Shown here piece after piece: positions 1-8,290 of a stretch of DNA of 64,000 bases. The notes under the pieces were generated by a model. That model was not told where the DNA came from. It saw only the letters and a program-made list of their open reading frames with translations, and did no database searches. Within the stretch, counting starts at the first letter, position 1, and each line of letters opens with the position of its first letter. The DNA is from Paraburkholderia phenazinium (GTDB taxonomy: Bacteria > Pseudomonadota > Gammaproteobacteria > Burkholderiales > Burkholderiaceae): NCBI RefSeq assembly GCF_900142845.1, contig NZ_FSRU01000001.1, positions 2,232,001 through 2,296,000 of the forward strand, written 5' to 3'. The translations under genes were made by a program, and so were the position numbers.

Positions 1-161
1 TTCGAGTTCTTCCAGAGCAGGATGTGGTGCTCGAAATAGACCGGCTGGTTCGATACGTCGACCGACAAAACCGGCACGAGCTCACCGCCGATGTGATACG
101 TCACGCCGCCGAAGCTTTCGTCGGCCGCCGCGGTAGGCAAGAGTCGGGGTAACTGATTCAT
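1..161 (-). CDS. AIM24-family protein, N-terminal part (cut by window edge)
   Basis: The reverse strand starts at ATG 161-159 behind an AGGAC ribosome binding site and stays open to base 1 (53 codons visible). The peptide has the pattern SFGGVTYHIGGELVPVL followed by a Q-P-V-Y-F-E-H-H stretch, which I recognise from bacterial AIM24-like (beta-helix, TIGR00266-related) proteins. The family has no settled biochemical role. The rest of the gene lies outside the window, so integrity cannot be judged. Confidence 0.6.
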   Translation of the reverse strand, partial: MNQLPRLLPTAAADESFGGVTYHIGGELVPVLSVDVSNQPVYFEHHILLWKNS

Positions 162-616
162 GGGTTGTCCTGGGCTAAGAATCGTCGTGTCAGACGTGTA
201 TCGAACCGGCCAGTCAGTCCGGCCGGGCGCGCTTCGTATCGGCCTTGACGGGGTAAGCGGCGGCCAGCGCATTTCGGATCGCCGCGGGCTTCGTTTTCCT
301 TATGATGGATACACCGGCTTGCAGGGGCTTCGCCTCATAGCCCGCGTCAGGGCCCTTTGACGTAGCCTCGCGCCTCGTCGTATAAGCGGATCGCGGACGA
401 GCTCGTGCCGGTACGCGCCGCGACGTATCCGAACTGCATCGCGCGCGACCTTGAACTCGAATCGAAAGTGAGTATAAACGTATCCGTGTCGCGAGATCCC
501 ACGCACAGGCGTTGTCAACGGCTCTACCCAATCCGGGCCGGGACAGCCAACTGACATCGCGATACGGTCAACAGAGCGGCACGCGCATCCAAGGCAGGCG
601 TTGCACCTGCCCTCCT
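162..616. other. gene-poor gap; possible decayed coding fragment
   Basis: No convincing gene. Open frames on the reverse strand are short, out of step with each other and lack ribosome binding sites. Around 440-350 (reverse strand) the phrase FGYVAARTGTSSSAIRLYD resembles the N-terminal region of Tn3-type transposases, and the reverse-strand frame ending at 214 has a coding-like tail (KPAAIRNALAAAYPVKADTK). These could be scraps of a degraded transposase or small gene, but the match is short and unverified. Confidence 0.2.
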
Positions 617-991
617 CTATTCGCCGGCGACTTCCGGCATGATCTGTCCCATCTCCATCGCCTGACTGGGCGGCACCTCCTGAATGCCGATCACAATCTG
701 GTCATCGGGGGCGCCCGTCGCGGTCTGAAATAACGTCCAAAGACGCTGTAGCAAACCGCGCTTATACTCGGGCGAGCGGCCGGTTCGGATCAGCAGCGTC
801 AGCGCGGCAGTGGCCGCTGCTTCTCCGGAGGTGAAGCCATTGCCGGGCGGATATTCCTGAAAGACCACATGCACCCAATTCTTTGGCACACCGGAATAGT
901 CGGAATGCAGGTCGGTCAGTTCGACCGCGAGCTTCGACCTGGCCTCGCTGCTGAGTACGCCATGCTGGGTGATCAAGGTGTAGAGCGGCAT
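617..991 (-). CDS. tautomerase-family protein (cis-CaaD-like)
   Basis: This 124-residue protein belongs to the tautomerase superfamily in its long, fused 4-OT form (putative oxalocrotonate tautomerase, cis-CaaD-like). Pro follows the initiator Met and would become the catalytic Pro-1 after Met removal. Family hallmarks are VPKNWVHVVFQEYPPG and a C-terminal IGIQEVPPSQAMEMG. Members tautomerise or hydrate small unsaturated keto acids; the real substrate is unknown. It lies 96 bp downstream of the decarboxylase-like gene on the same strand, with a hairpin between them, so it may be co-transcribed with some attenuation. Family call is firm, substrate is not. Confidence 0.85.
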   Translation of the reverse strand: MPLYTLITQHGVLSSEARSKLAVELTDLHSDYSGVPKNWVHVVFQEYPPGNGFTSGEAAATAALTLLIRTGRSPEYKRGLLQRLWTLFQTATGAPDDQIVIGIQEVPPSQAMEMGQIMPEVAGE

Positions 992-1053
992 GGTGAGCGG
1001 CTCCTATAGAGACGAGACGTTTGACGGGCATTCGCGAAGACGGTCGAGCCAAC

Positions 1054-1075
1054 GCCCCCTGATCGCTGAGGGGGC
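1054..1075 (-). terminator. hairpin between decarboxylase and tautomerase genes
   Basis: Seven-base arms GCCCCCT and AGGGGGC surround an 8-base loop in the 96-bp gap. There is no T-run after it on the reverse strand, so it may stabilise or attenuate the transcript rather than terminate it fully. Confidence 0.35.
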
Positions 1076-1087
1076 CGTCGCCCATCC

Positions 1088-1888
1088 TCAAGCGGCGTAG
1101 TTCTTGAGAATGCGCAGGTCCGTCACGGAGTACGCCATGCCGAGCCGGTAACCGCGGCCGACGCGCAGTGGCGCAATCAGATGCATGTCCTCGCCGTCGA
1201 CTTCAGGAATCTTCAGTTCCGCCGAGCCGGTCCAGACGTCCACGATCGCGAGATTGTCCGTAAGCGACATGGTGAGTTCATCGACCGGCGGTTTCTCCTG
1301 AAGACCCGCTGCGAGTTGCGGAAAGTAACGGCGCATCGTCGTAGGCCGATTGAAAACACTCGCAGGGTTTGCGACAGGTTCGTCGAGCTGGATCCGGGCG
1401 GTGGCCAGCCGTTCGCCGTGCGCGGATACGCTGGCGCCGAAGCGGCTGCCTTTGGCCAGCGGCGCCGCGGCCAGACTCGGTGCGGAGAAACTGCGGGTCT
1501 GGTAGACGCTGGCGAGCTTCTTGGGGAACCCCTGCGCCCAGCCGCGAGCGATGGCCGCGTCGTTATCGACGAAGATGTACGGGCAGTAGTTGACCGGCAT
1601 ACCGTCGAAGACGGCCTCGACCAGAACGAAGGCCTCGCGGTATTGATAGCGGGCGGGGTCCGTCAATTCGTCATTGGAACCTGTGAACTGCCAATCCAGA
1701 AACCAGAAGAAGGCACGCCCGGCGGATTGCTCGTCCACAGTGACGCCCGGCGGCAGAAGCGCGGCGATCGCTTTCGGATCGGCCCAGTATTCGATGGCGA
1801 GACAGTCGCTCGAGTAGTGCCACGGCGGCAACGTCGCCAGGGCCGACTTACCTTGCGGAGTGACAGGAACTGAAAACGCTTTAGGCAT
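1088..1888 (-). CDS. acetoacetate decarboxylase-family protein
   Basis: The protein (266 aa) has the acetoacetate decarboxylase fold signature. GFPKK near residues 120-124 carries the lysine that forms the Schiff base in characterised members, and E91 sits in the upstream conserved acidic region. ATG at 1888 is preferred over a start 14 codons upstream because GAGGAG lies eight bases before it. Many proteobacterial members of this family do not use acetoacetate, so a related beta-keto acid or enol substrate is possible. It heads a likely two-gene unit with the tautomerase, fitting processing of a keto/enol acid. It is divergent from a winged-helix ATPase regulator. Confidence 0.8.
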   Translation of the reverse strand: MPKAFSVPVTPQGKSALATLPPWHYSSDCLAIEYWADPKAIAALLPPGVTVDEQSAGRAFFWFLDWQFTGSNDELTDPARYQYREAFVLVEAVFDGMPVNYCPYIFVDNDAAIARGWAQGFPKKLASVYQTRSFSAPSLAAAPLAKGSRFGASVSAHGERLATARIQLDEPVANPASVFNRPTTMRRYFPQLAAGLQEKPPVDELTMSLTDNLAIVDVWTGSAELKIPEVDGEDMHLIAPLRVGRGYRLGMAYSVTDLRILKNYAA

Positions 1889-1935
1889 TTCGTTTTCTCC
1901 TCGGTTGGGGCGACCGGAAGTCATCGCCATAAAGC

Positions 1936-1979
1936 ATTATTGTCGAAGGCATCATGGCGTCCTATCCCCCAAACGGGGG
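1936..1979 (-). promoter_or_regulatory. promoter with GC-rich palindrome for the decarboxylase gene
   Basis: On the reverse strand the 14-bp element CCCCCGTTTGGGGG (1979-1966) is followed by one base, a -35 TAGGAC (1964-1959), a 17-bp spacer and a -10 AATAAT (1941-1936), about 50 bp before the ATG. The weak -35 next to a dyad fits an activator site. The same arrangement recurs at 11960-12003. Confidence 0.55.
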
Positions 1980-2001
1980 CGAAGACTTGCCGGACGACGC
2001 C

Positions 2002-2053
2002 CGGTCATGCCGGTACATCGTGGGTTTTCGCGGTCATATTGCCGGTATAGAAT
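2002..2053 (+). promoter_or_regulatory. direct repeats and -10 upstream of the first STAND regulator
   Basis: CGGTCAT occurs at 2002-2008 and 2031-2037, each followed closely by CCGGTA (2010-2015 and 2042-2047). A TAGAAT -10 lies at 2048-2053 with only a poor -35. The repeats could bind the OmpR-type winged helix encoded just downstream; this is inference. Confidence 0.35.
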
Positions 2054-2098
2054 CCGCTAGATTGCAAGTACGAACGGGCCGTGAGGTCGGAGACAAAC

Positions 2099-5000
2099 GT
2101 GAGCGATTTCCCGCCATTCCGGCTAGACCGGGCCAATCAATGTGTCTGGCAATCGACATCCGACGGCGAACGCCGCCTCAATCTCAGGCCGCGTGCCTAT
2201 GACATGCTTCAGTATCTGGTCGACAACGCCGGCCGTCTTGTGACGCACGACGAGTTCCTCGACGCGCTTTGGCAAAAGGTCCTGGTACAACCGGAAGTGC
2301 TGAAGGGGCACATGCTGTCGATCCGGGCCGCGCTCGGCGACGACCCCGCCAACCCCAGGTTCATCGAAACGCAGCGCGGCCGCGGCTACCGGTTCATCGC
2401 GCCGTTGCGCGCGCGGGCGCCCGTCCATGCCACGCATGCCACCGAGGTAGAGCCGCCCGCTCACAGCAGCTTCGTCGGACGCACGTCTCAGCTAGACAAG
2501 CTCAAAACGCTATTCGACGAGGCCAGCACAGGCGAGTCGCGCATTGTGTTCGTCGCCGGCGAACCGGGCATCGGCAAGACCACACTCGTCAACCAGTTCC
2601 TCGAATCCCTCGACGGTCGCGGCGAGGTGCTGACCTCGCTTGGACGCTGCGTGGAAGGCTACGGCGGCACCGAGCCGTACTACCCCGTGCTCGAAGCCCT
2701 CGCGCAACTGGTGCGGGGCGACGCCGGCGCGCCCATCATGCGCAGCCTGATCTCGATCGCACCGACCTGGGCCGCGCAGCTTCCCGGTTCGGTGCCGGAG
2801 CGGCATCGCGCTGCACTGCAACGCCAGTTGGTCGGCGCGGTCAGTGGCCGCATGCTGCGCGAGATCTGCGAGTTCTTCGCCGCACTCTCGGCGCAACGAC
2901 CGCTCGCGCTCGTTTTCGAAGACCTGCATTGGTCGGATTATTCGACGGTCGACATGCTCTCCGCCCTCGCCCGTCATCGCAACCATGCGCGCCTGATGGT
3001 CGTCGCCACCTATCGGCCCGAGGATGCGGAAGTCGTGCAGCATCCGCTGTGCCGCCTGAACCGCGACCTCGGTTTGCAGAAGCTCTGCCACGACATCGTG
3101 CTCGAGCCGCTGACCGAAGACGCGATCGCCGAATACCTGAATGCCAGCACGCAGCACGCGCGCGAGAGCGAGTTCGCGCAGCTCGTATGCGAGCGCTCCG
3201 GCGGCAATCCGCTCTTCATGGTGGCAACGCTCGATCATCTGGTCGCGCAAGGCATTGCCAGGTCCACGCCGGAGGGCTGGAAGCTGCATGTGTCGCCGTC
3301 CGAAGTGCGGCTCGAAGTGCCGCTGACGCTGAGCCAGGTCATCGAGCATCGCATTCAACGGCTGACGGGCGATCAACAACGCGTGCTCGAAGCCGCCAGC
3401 GTGGCGGGGCTCAACTTCGACGCCACCGCCCTGGCTGCCGCCGCGCAGTTGAACCAGGAAAGCGTCGAGGAGGTGTGCGAAGCGCTGTGCCGGCAGGAGA
3501 GCTTCATTCGACGTGAGGCGCCTGCGCCGCTCGACCCCATGAACGCGGCGCGCACCTATGCGTTCCGCCACACCATGTACCGGCAGACGTTCTATGAACG
3601 TCAGGGCGCGCTGCGCACCGCGCATTCCCATCTGCGGATTGCCGAGGCGCTCGAAGCGCGCTGCGCGCCGGAAGCGCGCGGCAGCGTCGCCGCCGAACTG
3701 GCCCAGCATTTCGCGGCAGCGCGGCAATGGTCGCGCGCGCTCGGCTATCTGCGCATCGCGATCCAGACGGCGAAAAAACGCCTCGCCTATAACGACGCCC
3801 TTGCCGTGCTCGATCGCGCCATGATGCTGGCCGCCAATCTGCCGCACGATGCACGTGTGGCCGCGGAAGCGGAGTTTCTTGAAGGGCGTGCGTCGATCTT
3901 TACCGCGGCGCACGACCGGCGGGCGCGCGAGACATGCGAGCAACTGGCGGCGCGCGCCGCGCAACTGGGCCTGATCGACATCCAGAGCCGGGCGCTGCTG
4001 AGCCTCGCTTACACGTATAGCTGGCGCGATCAACTGCGCTGCAACCGGATCATCGACGAAGCGCTCGCGCTGAGCGAACGGCAGACCGATCCGCAGCAAC
4101 AGGCGCGCACGCGCATCAGTTGCTACGTCTGGAGAATGTGGGTCCGCGGCTGGAATGCCGACGATATCCGCCAGTGCGAGGTGGCGCTCGAGGCCTTGCG
4201 CGGCGGCGCCGATCCGTTCACGACCGCGTGGTCGCAGTGCGAATACGCCATGGTGCTGATGGTATCGGCGCGCTATCAGCAGGCTCAGGACACGATTCTC
4301 GCGAGCTACCAGTTCCTCGTCGATAACGACGAGAACCGGCCCGAGTTCAACATGGCGCGCGCCACATGGATGGTGAATCTCGGCGTGCCCTGGACGCTGC
4401 TGTACCTGGGCGAGTTTGGCCACGCACAGCAGGCGTTCGACCGGGTGATCGGCATGTATGCGGCGAACGGCAATCAGTACGGCGCCGATACGCTCACGCT
4501 GTACCGCTGCTGGCTGCAATTCCATGCGCTCGACTTCGACGCCATGCTCGAGTCCTGCACGCAGGTGCTCGCAGACATCCCGAGCGAGACGGCCACGCGC
4601 CGCTCCACGCTTCCCGCGGAGCAGCGGCTCGGGATTCTGCTGAAGGGACTGGCCTACCTCGGCCTCGGCGACACCCGCACGGCGCGCGTTCATCTGCTCG
4701 ACGTGATGCAGCGCATGGATAACGAGCCGGTGATTTTCGACTGGTACTGGCGGGTGTCGCTCGAATGGGGACTCGCGAACCTTGCGCTCGCGGAGGGCGC
4801 GCTTGACGAAGCGATGACGCATGCCGCGCGTCTGGTCAAGCTCGCGACCGCAACGCAAGAGCGGACGTGGCATGGCTTGTCGTGGGAAGTGCAGGCGCGC
4901 GTCGCGCTGCAGCTTGGCGCCGTGACGGACGCCCTGCATTGCATCGACAAGGCCATGGCGGCCACCCAGCATTTCCAGACTCCGCTCGCGGACTGGCGCA

Positions 5001-5158
5001 TTCATCGCACGGCGAGCGAGGCATATGGCCTGAGCGGCGACGCGGCAACGGCCGCCCGTCACGCCGAACTCGCGGCGAGCAAACAGGCTGCGCTTGCCGC
5101 CAGCTTGCCCAACGGAAGTCGCCTGCGCGACACGCTGGAAGCCGCGATTCAGGGCTAG
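2099..5158 (+). CDS. winged-helix / STAND ATPase transcriptional regulator
   Basis: A 1,019-residue regulator. Residues about 5-105 form an OmpR-type winged helix (Trans_reg_C), ending in RGRGYRFIAP. An AAA_16/STAND ATPase follows, with Walker A GEPGIGKTT near 154-162 and Walker B LVFEDLHW near 272-280; the remaining ~500 residues look alpha-helical and TPR-like. I chose GTG 2099 because GGAG lies six bases upstream; an earlier in-frame GTG at 2081 has none. The protein probably integrates a ligand or partner signal through the ATPase and binds DNA near its own promoter or that of the divergent decarboxylase gene. It is paralogous to the convergent regulator ending at 5174. The ligand is unknown. 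Confidence 0.85.
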   Translation: MSDFPPFRLDRANQCVWQSTSDGERRLNLRPRAYDMLQYLVDNAGRLVTHDEFLDALWQKVLVQPEVLKGHMLSIRAALGDDPANPRFIETQRGRGYRFIAPLRARAPVHATHATEVEPPAHSSFVGRTSQLDKLKTLFDEASTGESRIVFVAGEPGIGKTTLVNQFLESLDGRGEVLTSLGRCVEGYGGTEPYYPVLEALAQLVRGDAGAPIMRSLISIAPTWAAQLPGSVPERHRAALQRQLVGAVSGRMLREICEFFAALSAQRPLALVFEDLHWSDYSTVDMLSALARHRNHARLMVVATYRPEDAEVVQHPLCRLNRDLGLQKLCHDIVLEPLTEDAIAEYLNASTQHARESEFAQLVCERSGGNPLFMVATLDHLVAQGIARSTPEGWKLHVSPSEVRLEVPLTLSQVIEHRIQRLTGDQQRVLEAASVAGLNFDATALAAAAQLNQESVEEVCEALCRQESFIRREAPAPLDPMNAARTYAFRHTMYRQTFYERQGALRTAHSHLRIAEALEARCAPEARGSVAAELAQHFAAARQWSRALGYLRIAIQTAKKRLAYNDALAVLDRAMMLAANLPHDARVAAEAEFLEGRASIFTAAHDRRARETCEQLAARAAQLGLIDIQSRALLSLAYTYSWRDQLRCNRIIDEALALSERQTDPQQQARTRISCYVWRMWVRGWNADDIRQCEVALEALRGGADPFTTAWSQCEYAMVLMVSARYQQAQDTILASYQFLVDNDENRPEFNMARATWMVNLGVPWTLLYLGEFGHAQQAFDRVIGMYAANGNQYGADTLTLYRCWLQFHALDFDAMLESCTQVLADIPSETATRRSTLPAEQRLGILLKGLAYLGLGDTRTARVHLLDVMQRMDNEPVIFDWYWRVSLEWGLANLALAEGALDEAMTHAARLVKLATATQERTWHGLSWEVQARVALQLGAVTDALHCIDKAMAATQHFQTPLADWRIHRTASEAYGLSGDAATAARHAELAASKQAALAASLPNGSRLRDTLEAAIQG

Positions 5159-5173
5159 CGCGCAATCGGGGAA

Positions 5174-8100
5174 TCAGGGAGTCAGGTCCACGAGATCCGC
5201 GAGGTCCGCGAGACGGCGGCCGATGCCATCGCCCGCATCCCGTGAGGTCGAACCGGCAAGACGGGTGCGCAATTCGATGCAGCGTTGTCGTGCCGCCGAC
5301 ATGGCTTGCGTATCGCCGCGCGCCTCATGCCACTGTGCCGCCGTGCGCTGCAGACGCCAGTTCGCCAGCGGCGTCTCGAAGCCTTCGGTCGCCGCAAACG
5401 CAGCCTCCAGATGCAGCCTGGCATGCTCCAGATCGCCTTCGTGCAGCGACGCTCTTGCCATCGTGTCCCACGCCAGCGCCTGCCAGGTGCGCTCCTCCGT
5501 CGCGAGCGCGCCGGCGAGGAAGCGGCGAGCGCGATACTGCGCGGCCTCGTGGTCGCCGCCCGCCATCGCGAGGTCCGCGCAGCCCCATTCGAGCGCCAGC
5601 CGCCAGTACCAGTCGAACATGGTCGGCTCGTGCTCCATCAGCCGTTCGGCTTCGGCGAAACGTGCTGCGGCCGCGGTGCTTTCGCCTAGCCCTGCATGAG
5701 CGAGACCGGCGAGAACCGTCCAGCCGTGCTGCTGCGGCGGCAGCAAGGCAGCCCGCTCACGCACTTCGGCATCGGATCCAGGGCGGTCCGCCGCCGCGCT
5801 GAATTGCCGGTCCAGTTCGATCACGGTCTCGAAGTCCATCGTATGGATCAGCAGCCAGCCGCGATAGACCTGCAAGGTGCGCGCCGCAAAGTAGTTGCCG
5901 TTGTCGTGAAAGACGCGGATGCCCCGATCGAATTCGTCGAACGCGCGGCCCAGCTCGCCTAGCGACATCTGCGCCCATGGCACGCCGAGCCGCATCATCC
6001 ACATCGCACGTGCGATGTCGAAGCCCGGATGGCTCACGGCATGGTCGTACAGCACCTGATAGCCCGTTTGCACGTTGTTCAGCGCGGCGCGGTACTGCGT
6101 CGACACCATCTGCAGCATGCTCTGCTCCAGTTGCGCTTTCGCGATGGACACCGGATCGCCTACCTCGCGCAAGGTGGCGAGCGCATCCATGCAATGGCGC
6201 GCGTCGGCCGCGCTCCAGCCTTGCGTCCAGATTCGCCGCACGTGACATGCGATCTGCGTCGAAGCGCTGACGCGCCGGTCCGGATGCGACGCGCTCAAGC
6301 TGAGCGCATCGTCGAGGTAGGCCACCGAGCGAACCTGATCGTTCCAGCTGAGAACATACGAGAGACCAAGCAGTGCGCGCAGTTGCACTTCGATCTTGCC
6401 GAGCTGCGTAGCCTGCTCATGCAGTGCCCGATAGGCGCTCACCGCCAGCGGATCGTGAGCGGCTGCGAGCAGCGCTGCGCGCGTTTCGACAAACTCGACG
6501 CGCCGCAGCGCGCGCAAGTCCGCCGGCAAGTGCGCGAGTAGCGCGTCGGCCTGATCGAGCGCCGCGAGGGCCTCGCGATAGGCACAGCGCACCTTCGCGG
6601 TCTGCAAGGCGATCCGCACATAGTCGAGCGCCTTCTCCCACTGCTGCGCGTCCGCGAAATGCCAGCACAGCTCCCCTGCGATACTGCCGCGCTGCCCCGG
6701 CGCAAACAGTTGCTCGAGACGCTCGCCGATCAGCCGGTGCGACGCCGAGCGCCGCGTCAAGCCCTGACGGTCGTAGAAGACACTGCGAACCAGCGCATGC
6801 GCAAACCGGAACGACTGCAGGCTCGAACCGTCGGGCAAGGTCCGAATGTCAGCACGACGAATGAACTGGCCGCGCCGGGCCAGGCCATCGCAAAGATCTT
6901 CGAACGCCTCGACGCTCATCCCGGCGGCTTCGGCCGTCGTCGTGGCGGCAAACGTCAAGCCCGCCACGCTTGCCGTTTCGAGCGCGCGCTGTGCCCGGGT
7001 CGCCAGTCGCCGAATGCGTATCTCGATGACCTGGGCGACCGTGCGCGGTAGCGCGTCGCGCAACTGCGCGGCCGGCGCGCGCTGATGCCAGCCGTCGGAG
7101 GTCGGCTCCACCAATCCCTGCTCATGCAGATGCTCCAGCATGGCCTGCATGAACAGCGGATTGCCGCCGGAGCGTTCGGCGAGCAGATGCGCCAGCTCTT
7201 CGTCGAGCGGGTTCAGACTCGCGCCATGCGTGAGCCACGTGCCGATCGAATCGGGTTTGAGCGGCGCCAGCGCGATCATCTCGCACGCGCCGCGCAGCGA
7301 CAGCGTATGACTGAGCTTCATCACCGGATGCTGCAGGGACGCGGCCTCTTCGCCACGGTAAATCGCCACCAGCATGAGCCGCACCGACCCTTCGAGCCGT
7401 GCGAGCGCGGACAGCATGTCGATGGTCGAGAAATCGGCCCAATGCAGGTCGTCCAGCACGAGCACCAACGGGCGTTCTCGCGCCAGCGCCTGCAGCAGAT
7501 CGCACATTTCGCGCATCATGCGCTGCCGTCCGGCGCCGAGCGTCTGCGCGAGCAACGCCTCGCGGATGGAGGCCGGCACATGAGCCGGCATCAACACGGC
7601 CCAGGTGGGCGCGATCGCGATGAGCGCCTGCGTGACCTCGGTGCCGCCCGCACCGCGGCATAAACGGCCCAGCGCTTCGAGTACCGGATAGTACGGTTCG
7701 GTGCCGCCGTAGCCTTCGATGCAGCCGCCGCCCAGCACGCGCGCGTCGCCGTGTGACACCTCGGCGAGAAACTCGTCGACGAGCGCCGTCTTGCCGATCC
7801 CCGCCTCGCCGGCGATAAACGCGATCTGCCGCGTGCCGGCGCGAGCACGCTGATGGGCTGCTAGCAAGGCGTCGAGTTCCGGTGCGCGACCCACGAAACG
7901 CTCCGCCCGGCGCGCGAAGAAGCCTGACTGGCCGCCCGCTGCAAACGTATCGACCGCGGCGATGAAGCGATAGCCCCGGCCGCGAATCGTTGCGACGTAA
8001 CGCGGCGCGTCCGCGTCGTCGCCAAGCGCGCGGCGGATCGCCGCCACATGTCCTTTGAGCACTTCGGGCTGCACATGCACGTGCGGCCATACCGCTTCGA

Positions 8101-8290
8101 GCAGCGCATAGGATGAGACCAATTGCTGCGGATGTTCGACCAGGTGGCGCAACACTGCGAAGGTTTTAGGCGGCAGGTCGATGCGCGTGGCGGATTGCAC
8201 CGGGCTCAGCCGCCACACGCAGTGATTGGCCAGGTCGAGCTGAAAGCCGGAAAACTGCAGCAAGGTGCGAACGCGAAAGTCAGGGTTCAA
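5174..8290 (-). CDS. winged-helix / STAND ATPase transcriptional regulator (paralogue)
   Basis: A 1,038-residue paralogue of the regulator at 2099-5158, with the same order: OmpR-type winged helix (~15-110, ending GRGYRFIAAVD), ATPase with Walker A GEAGIGKTA and Walker B LVLDDLHW, then a long helical repeat region. The start is TTG at 8290, whose TTGA overlaps the TGA of the upstream LuxR gene; GAGGAG lies nine bases before it, inside that gene, so the two are translationally coupled. The 3' end is only 15 bp from the end of the first paralogue, giving a tail-to-tail pair. Signal and targets are unknown. Confidence 0.85.
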   Translation of the reverse strand: MNPDFRVRTLLQFSGFQLDLANHCVWRLSPVQSATRIDLPPKTFAVLRHLVEHPQQLVSSYALLEAVWPHVHVQPEVLKGHVAAIRRALGDDADAPRYVATIRGRGYRFIAAVDTFAAGGQSGFFARRAERFVGRAPELDALLAAHQRARAGTRQIAFIAGEAGIGKTALVDEFLAEVSHGDARVLGGGCIEGYGGTEPYYPVLEALGRLCRGAGGTEVTQALIAIAPTWAVLMPAHVPASIREALLAQTLGAGRQRMMREMCDLLQALARERPLVLVLDDLHWADFSTIDMLSALARLEGSVRLMLVAIYRGEEAASLQHPVMKLSHTLSLRGACEMIALAPLKPDSIGTWLTHGASLNPLDEELAHLLAERSGGNPLFMQAMLEHLHEQGLVEPTSDGWHQRAPAAQLRDALPRTVAQVIEIRIRRLATRAQRALETASVAGLTFAATTTAEAAGMSVEAFEDLCDGLARRGQFIRRADIRTLPDGSSLQSFRFAHALVRSVFYDRQGLTRRSASHRLIGERLEQLFAPGQRGSIAGELCWHFADAQQWEKALDYVRIALQTAKVRCAYREALAALDQADALLAHLPADLRALRRVEFVETRAALLAAAHDPLAVSAYRALHEQATQLGKIEVQLRALLGLSYVLSWNDQVRSVAYLDDALSLSASHPDRRVSASTQIACHVRRIWTQGWSAADARHCMDALATLREVGDPVSIAKAQLEQSMLQMVSTQYRAALNNVQTGYQVLYDHAVSHPGFDIARAMWMMRLGVPWAQMSLGELGRAFDEFDRGIRVFHDNGNYFAARTLQVYRGWLLIHTMDFETVIELDRQFSAAADRPGSDAEVRERAALLPPQQHGWTVLAGLAHAGLGESTAAAARFAEAERLMEHEPTMFDWYWRLALEWGCADLAMAGGDHEAAQYRARRFLAGALATEERTWQALAWDTMARASLHEGDLEHARLHLEAAFAATEGFETPLANWRLQRTAAQWHEARGDTQAMSAARQRCIELRTRLAGSTSRDAGDGIGRRLADLADLVDLTP

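Noticed and set aside
214..557. Two overlapping reverse-strand open frames of 85 and 105 codons
   Set aside because: No ribosome binding site, biased composition and no coherent family; at most decayed fragments, described under the gap entry.
1054..1075. CCCCC/GGGGG hairpin as another copy of the shared promoter palindrome
   Set aside because: The arms are separated by ten bases rather than four and no -35/-10 follows in register, so it is treated as a hairpin only.
2510..5062. 850-codon reverse-strand open frame antisense to the first STAND regulator
   Set aside because: It is a high-GC shadow frame with Arg/His-rich composition and no domains.
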